Below are positions 6,747 through 9,848 of a stretch of DNA of 9,848 nucleotides, one piece after another. The DNA is from Planctomycetota bacterium (GTDB lineage: Bacteria > Planctomycetota > Planctomycetia > Planctomycetales > Planctomycetaceae). The translations under genes were made by a program, and so were the position numbers. Below the pieces are notes generated by a model. That model did not search any database. It was not told where the DNA came from and saw nothing but the letters and a program-made list of their open reading frames with translations. Every line of letters begins with the position of its first letter. Position 1 is the stretch's first letter. The stretch is from the NCBI GenBank assembly GCA_026692825.1, contig JAPLOC010001321.1, forward strand, positions 1-9,848, given 5' to 3'.

Positions 6747-8225
6747 ATGTCGAAAGCAAAACGTCGCACATCTCCCTCACGCTCCCAGCCCAAACAGGCC
6801 TCGCGTGCGAAGTCGCCGGTCCAGTTCGAGGTGCTTCGCAAGGCAGTGGCTTGGATCCTCGGTGGATGCTGCTTCGACAGCGTTGTACTGCACGGCAACG
6901 CCACCTATCAACCACTGCAACTGATTCAATTGGCGATCCTCTGGGCCTGGGCGGAGCATCCTCAGTTGTCGGAGGCGTACGATTCCGTGCGCAGTACCGC
7001 CATCCTGATGTTCGGCGATCTTCCCCTGCCGTCGTATACCGGTTTCATTCGGGCACTCGCCACCTGCACAGAGCAACTGCGACCCGTCCTGCGGGGCCAC
7101 CTCCAGAAACTCATGATCGCCGTTGGAGGAGAGCTTGTGCGGATCGGCGGGTTCTTCGTTCTGGTCGTCGATGGTTCTCGGGGAAAGATGCCGAACACGA
7201 AGAGCAACGAGGCGGCTTTCTCAGCCGCCACCTTCGGAAAGAGCAAATCGGCAAAAGCACGGAGACGCTGGAGGAACAAAAAGCGTCGCACACGAAAGGT
7301 CGTCACGGGAACACCCCCGCAGTACTGGCTGACGAAGCTCTGGCACATGGGCCTCAAAATGCCATGGGCGTGGAAGATTGGTCCATCCAATTCGTGTGAG
7401 CGGGCGCACCTCCTGGAATTGCTGGCGAACTGTTTCATCCCGGAAAATACGCTGCTCGTGGCGGACGCGGGATTTGTGGGATACGAGTTTCTGCAATCCG
7501 TGAAGCAGGCGGGCCATGACTTCATGATCCGTGTCGGAGCCAACGTCCATCTGGTGAAGAATCTCGGGCATGCCCGAAATCACGGCGACATGGTCTATCT
7601 GTGGCCATCCAAACAAATGAAGGCCGGGCAGCCGCCGCTGCTGATGCGGCACTTGAAAATGCAAGGGCCACGTGGCGAGATTCACGTGTTGACCAGCGTA
7701 TTGGAGAAGAAGCGAATGCCAGACAAATTGGCCAGCCAGGTGTACCGTATGCGATGGGGAATCGAATTGCAGTTTCGGACATTGAAACAAACGTTCGGTC
7801 GCGGGAAGCTCAGGAGTCGAAATGGCGAGAATGCCGTCGCGGAATTGGAATGGTCGATCTTCGCGTTATGGATCATTCAACTCTACGCCGTGAAAGAGCA
7901 GCTCGAAATCGAATCGCCGCCAGAGAAGTGCAGCGTGGCACACGCGATCCAGATCTTCCGCGAATTGCTCCGTGACCCGCACCGGGTGGTCACCAGCTAC
8001 GCGGTTTTGGTTCATGATCTTCAGGCCGCCATCATTGACGACTACACGCGGACGAAACCGAAGCGGAGTCGGTACCGCGGGCACTACAAAGATCTGCCGA
8101 CAACCGATCCACCGCGGATCAAACGGAGATCGCGCGACGGCGAATGTGACCCCTGCCGGGGTCAGACGCCTTGGCGGGCCGAAACCCCGGGTCACGATCG
8201 CTGCGCGATCGTGACCCGGGGCTAA
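6747..8225 (+). CDS. IS4-type DDE transposase with repeat-encoded C-terminal tail
   Basis: This 492-residue protein starts at ATG 6747, eight bases after AAAGGAG. The basic N-terminus (residues 1-23) is followed by a helical region. The DDE core has its first Asp in VLVVDGSRGKMP (Asp142) and its second in LLVADAGFVGYEF (Asp240). The IS4 signature Y-(2)-R-(3)-E-(6)-K is exact at Tyr333, Arg336, Glu340 and Lys347, inside QVYRMRWGIELQFRTLKQTF. A basic insertion (KSAKARRRWRNKKRRTRK) lies between the first two Asp residues. The catalytic set is complete, so the enzyme could be active. The frame has no stop before the right 36-bp repeat, so residues 460-492 (RRSRDGECDPCRG and onward) come from the palindromic repeat, whose CTAATC provides the TAA. 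Either the original C-terminus and IS right end are lost or the element normally borrows a stop. Confidence 0.9.
   Translation: MSKAKRRTSPSRSQPKQASRAKSPVQFEVLRKAVAWILGGCCFDSVVLHGNATYQPLQLIQLAILWAWAEHPQLSEAYDSVRSTAILMFGDLPLPSYTGFIRALATCTEQLRPVLRGHLQKLMIAVGGELVRIGGFFVLVVDGSRGKMPNTKSNEAAFSAATFGKSKSAKARRRWRNKKRRTRKVVTGTPPQYWLTKLWHMGLKMPWAWKIGPSNSCERAHLLELLANCFIPENTLLVADAGFVGYEFLQSVKQAGHDFMIRVGANVHLVKNLGHARNHGDMVYLWPSKQMKAGQPPLLMRHLKMQGPRGEIHVLTSVLEKKRMPDKLASQVYRMRWGIELQFRTLKQTFGRGKLRSRNGENAVAELEWSIFALWIIQLYAVKEQLEIESPPEKCSVAHAIQIFRELLRDPHRVVTSYAVLVHDLQAAIIDDYTRTKPKRSRYRGHYKDLPTTDPPRIKRRSRDGECDPCRGQTPWRAETPGHDRCAIVTRG
8125..8160 (+). repeat. 36-bp direct repeat, right copy
   Basis: Identical over all 36 bases to 6586-6621. 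It overlaps the transposase frame from codon 460 onward and runs directly into the complete hairpin of the right palindromic unit. Confidence 0.85.
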
Positions 8226-8248
8226 TCGATTTGACCCCTATCGGGGTC
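8148..8248 (+). repeat. three-hairpin palindromic element, right copy (inverted)
   Basis: The 101-bp unit repeats the plan of 6431-6532 in the opposite orientation. First stem: GACCCCTGCCGGGGTC (8148-8163). A 21-base gap follows, the same length as in the left copy. The central stem has arm CCCCGGGTCACGATCGC (8185-8201), loop TGC and the fully complementary arm at 8205-8221, again 17 pairs. Then CTAATCGATTT leads to the third stem, GACCCCTATCGGGGTC (8233-8248). The upper part of the central stem differs from the left copy, but each change is matched on the other arm. Confidence 0.85.
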
Positions 8249-8402
8249 ACGTTCTGCGACGTGTGGCGTCGTGGAATTGGTTCTCGCGAAACGTTCGGGG
8301 AGTCGCGTGGACTCAATTCTACGCGACGGTCATTTACTGCCAGTTCCTCGGCACCACATGTCGTACGCCGCGCAGAATCACGGTGTTGATCTTGGACGGG
8401 CA
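8249..8402. other. spacer-like flank of the right hairpin unit
   Basis: The first 60 or so bases resemble the spacer after the left unit (TTCTCGCGAAACGT and GGGGAGTCGCG at 8281-8305). The rest up to the stop of the twin-domain gene shows no further repeat or gene. Confidence 0.45.
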
Positions 8403-9848
8403 TTACGGGCGTTTGGGGTTCGCCGGCTCTGGTGTCTTGAATGTTGACGGCGCTGTGGCGTCAGGTATTGGAGGAGCGGTCGACCGGGCGGGTTCGTCGG
8501 GTTGGATTTCGCCAATCCACTCCAACAGGGTCATATGAACGTCTTTGGTGGGAAGAAAGTCAGTCGGCCGGCTGTCGGATTCGGGTAATGCGGGATATCT
8601 CATCGCGATTCGCAGCCGACGCCCTTTTGGTACCGGCGACTCTTCCCATCGATAGATCCCCCGCACCGTCTTCCATTTCGTCTCTTCCCCTGACTTGACT
8701 TTCAGGTCGATGTGGCGGGGTGACTTGGACAGATCGAGAGAGAACGGGGCTTCGTCGATTTTCTCCCCTTGAATCGTGACAATACGTTCCGGCTGGGCCG
8801 GCACCTTCAGGACTTCGAAGTTGCTTGAACTTTCCAACAGCCGCCACCGTCCGTCCATCGCACGGTATTCCGATTGCAGTTTCGGGTCGACATCGTCCGT
8901 GACACGGGGAAGCGGAATCGGAGTGGCGGGATCGGTTCTGGCACGTTCCAACACGATCGTGTGAAAATTCCCAGCCTGTTCAAAATCGTCCGGACGAGTC
9001 TCCGTGTCTTTTGATTCCGGATTCGGAATGCGAATACGCAATAGAATCGGCGCAGCCGGATCCTGGTCGTGAGGGACCCATTCATAGATCCCGCGGATCG
9101 ATTTGTAGAGTTTCGGCCCGACCTCGGCCCTGAGGTCGATCTGCCGCGGCGTGGCGGACGGGTTGAGTACGAACTCCGCCCCGTCCATTCTGCCGTCATT
9201 GACGACGATTCGGTTGCGGGTCTCTCGCGGGTTTGGAGTGACCTTTCCGGCACTCTCTTCCGAAATGATTTGCCACTCGCCTTCGAACTGGCGGTATTCG
9301 GATTCGATCAATGCCCGCCCGGTCGTCGCAGGAAGAGACTCGTTGGTCCGCACTGTGCCGCCAGTCAAGTCGTCGGGATGATCTGCGTCTCGGGTCGATT
9401 TGGCGGAATCGATCGTCGTTCTGCGGTCATCCCACTGGAACTCGGGATTCAATAGATCATTGACGCGCCGCTCGACGACGTGGTCGCGAATCTTCTCCCG
9501 TGTTTCGATCGCCAGCCGCGAGCGGGCCAGTCGCTCTTCCAGCTCTTTCAATTCCACACGGTTGAGCTGTTGACGCAGCGCGAACGCCCGATAGACGGCG
9601 GACGTCAAATTGTTCTTCGACCCAGTCATGCCAGCTTCGTCGGTGGTTCCGGTTCGCACTCTCTGCGCGAGATCGAGTACAACGCGCTCCTGAGCGTCAT
9701 ACAGCGACTTGAGTTCTGTGGTCGCCGACGCGCGGTATTTGTATGCGACTCCCAGGTCATTGCTGGAACGCTGCGAATCCCCGGTGGCGGGTCGATTCGG
9801 GGAATCCACGCGTTGCTCGTCCCACTTCGCCAGGAGCAGTGTTTTGTT
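8403..9848 (-). CDS. twin TIGR03067-domain protein with coiled coil, 5' end outside window
   Basis: The frame ends in TAA at 8403-8405 and stays open to the right edge, where it reads NKTLLLAKWDEQR before a GTG at 9809, so the true start is probably beyond the window. Counting from that GTG, residues about 25-125 form a heptad-like charged helix (LKSLYDAQERVVLDLAQRVR, then LNRVELKELEERLARSRLAI). Two copies of the Planctomycetes paralogous domain TIGR03067 follow. The first, about 168-273, has EYRQFEGEWQIISEESAG, then IDLRAEVGPK, then SIRGIYEWV. The second, about 292-405, has EYRAMDGRWRLLESSSNFEV, then IDLKVKSGEE, then TVRGIYRWEE. Each ends in a hydrophobic strand (HTIVLERA, HMTLLEWIG). A proline-rich tail closes the protein. 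The domain's molecular role is not known to me. Location in the cell depends on the missing N-terminus. Confidence 0.85.
   Translation of the reverse strand, partial: NKTLLLAKWDEQRVDSPNRPATGDSQRSSNDLGVAYKYRASATTELKSLYDAQERVVLDLAQRVRTGTTDEAGMTGSKNNLTSAVYRAFALRQQLNRVELKELEERLARSRLAIETREKIRDHVVERRVNDLLNPEFQWDDRRTTIDSAKSTRDADHPDDLTGGTVRTNESLPATTGRALIESEYRQFEGEWQIISEESAGKVTPNPRETRNRIVVNDGRMDGAEFVLNPSATPRQIDLRAEVGPKLYKSIRGIYEWVPHDQDPAAPILLRIRIPNPESKDTETRPDDFEQAGNFHTIVLERARTDPATPIPLPRVTDDVDPKLQSEYRAMDGRWRLLESSSNFEVLKVPAQPERIVTIQGEKIDEAPFSLDLSKSPRHIDLKVKSGEETKWKTVRGIYRWEESPVPKGRRLRIAMRYPALPESDSRPTDFLPTKDVHMTLLEWIGEIQPDEPARSTAPPIPDATAPSTFKTPEPANPKRP

Larger units (their letters stand above)
6586..8160 (+). 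mobile_element. IS4-like element between direct repeats, ends not resolved
   Basis: The transposase gene lies between two identical 36-bp direct repeats, with 1503 bp between them (6622-8124). I compared the two inner ends (CAACGCCGTAACGG at the left, and GTTTGATCCGCGG reading inward from the right) and found no terminal inverted repeat. Either the true ends lie inside, one end is lost, or the element was placed by recombination. Long direct repeats are documented for the IS1634 type of transposon, which is relevant but not proof. Deleting one repeat copy plus the insert restores a continuous hairpin array. Confidence 0.55.

Noticed and set aside
6671..7399. 242-residue plus-strand frame overlapping the transposase
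   Set aside because: It is an out-of-frame shadow of the transposase, with arginine-rich composition and no motif.
7221..7790. 189-residue minus-strand frame inside the transposase
   Set aside because: It is antisense to the DDE core, and the plus strand has the complete catalytic signature.
1..9848. tRNA or rRNA genes
   Set aside because: No cloverleaf-like GTTCGA/TTCRA arm with matching acceptor stem or rRNA signature was noticed on either strand by eye.

Overview
The window looks like chromosomal accessory DNA from a planctomycete. The best evidence is the gene at the right edge, which carries two copies of the Planctomycetes-specific domain known as TIGR03067 behind a coiled-coil stretch. 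A second line of evidence is a decayed gene at 4540-5340, whose conceptual protein resembles a winged-helix 'replication-relaxation-like' family I associate with planctomycetes. Base composition is moderately GC-rich and genes are loosely packed on both strands, with no obvious operons.

Layout. 1-173 may hold the 3' end of a gene entering from the left. 288-1808 (+) encodes a cytosolic-looking protein that joins a PDZ-like domain to a C-terminal HExxH metallopeptidase-like domain similar to the DUF4157/eCIS-core fold. 1853-2722 is a wrecked ISL3-family insertion sequence (minus strand): a conserved N-terminus, a fragment around the first catalytic Asp and the C-terminus survive, separated by internal deletions, frameshifts and nonsense codons. 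2723-3007 is intergenic with two strong palindromes. 3008-3415 (-) is an unrecognised small beta-rich protein. 3808-4536 (+) is a dienelactone-hydrolase-like alpha/beta hydrolase. 4540-5340 (-) is the decayed winged-helix gene. 5503-6177 (-) is a histidine-rich membrane protein of the fatty acid hydroxylase/sterol desaturase type.

The most unusual part is 6431-8310. Two copies of a roughly 101-bp, three-hairpin palindromic element lie in opposite orientation on either side of an IS4-type DDE transposase gene (6747-8225). The central stems of the two copies are both 17 bp and differ by four fully compensated base-pair changes, so structure rather than sequence is conserved. An identical 36-bp direct repeat brackets the insertion. 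Collapsing one copy of it would rebuild a continuous array of alternating hairpin units, like a BIME. The transposase reading frame runs without a stop into the right-hand repeat, which supplies its last 32-33 codons and its stop codon. A 12-bp inverted repeat can hide the transposase Shine-Dalgarno sequence.

8403-9848 (-) is the twin-TIGR03067 gene, open at the right edge. Apart from the mobile-element region, the genes show no clear functional link to each other; I see an accessory region shaped by insertion, decay and repeat spread rather than one pathway.
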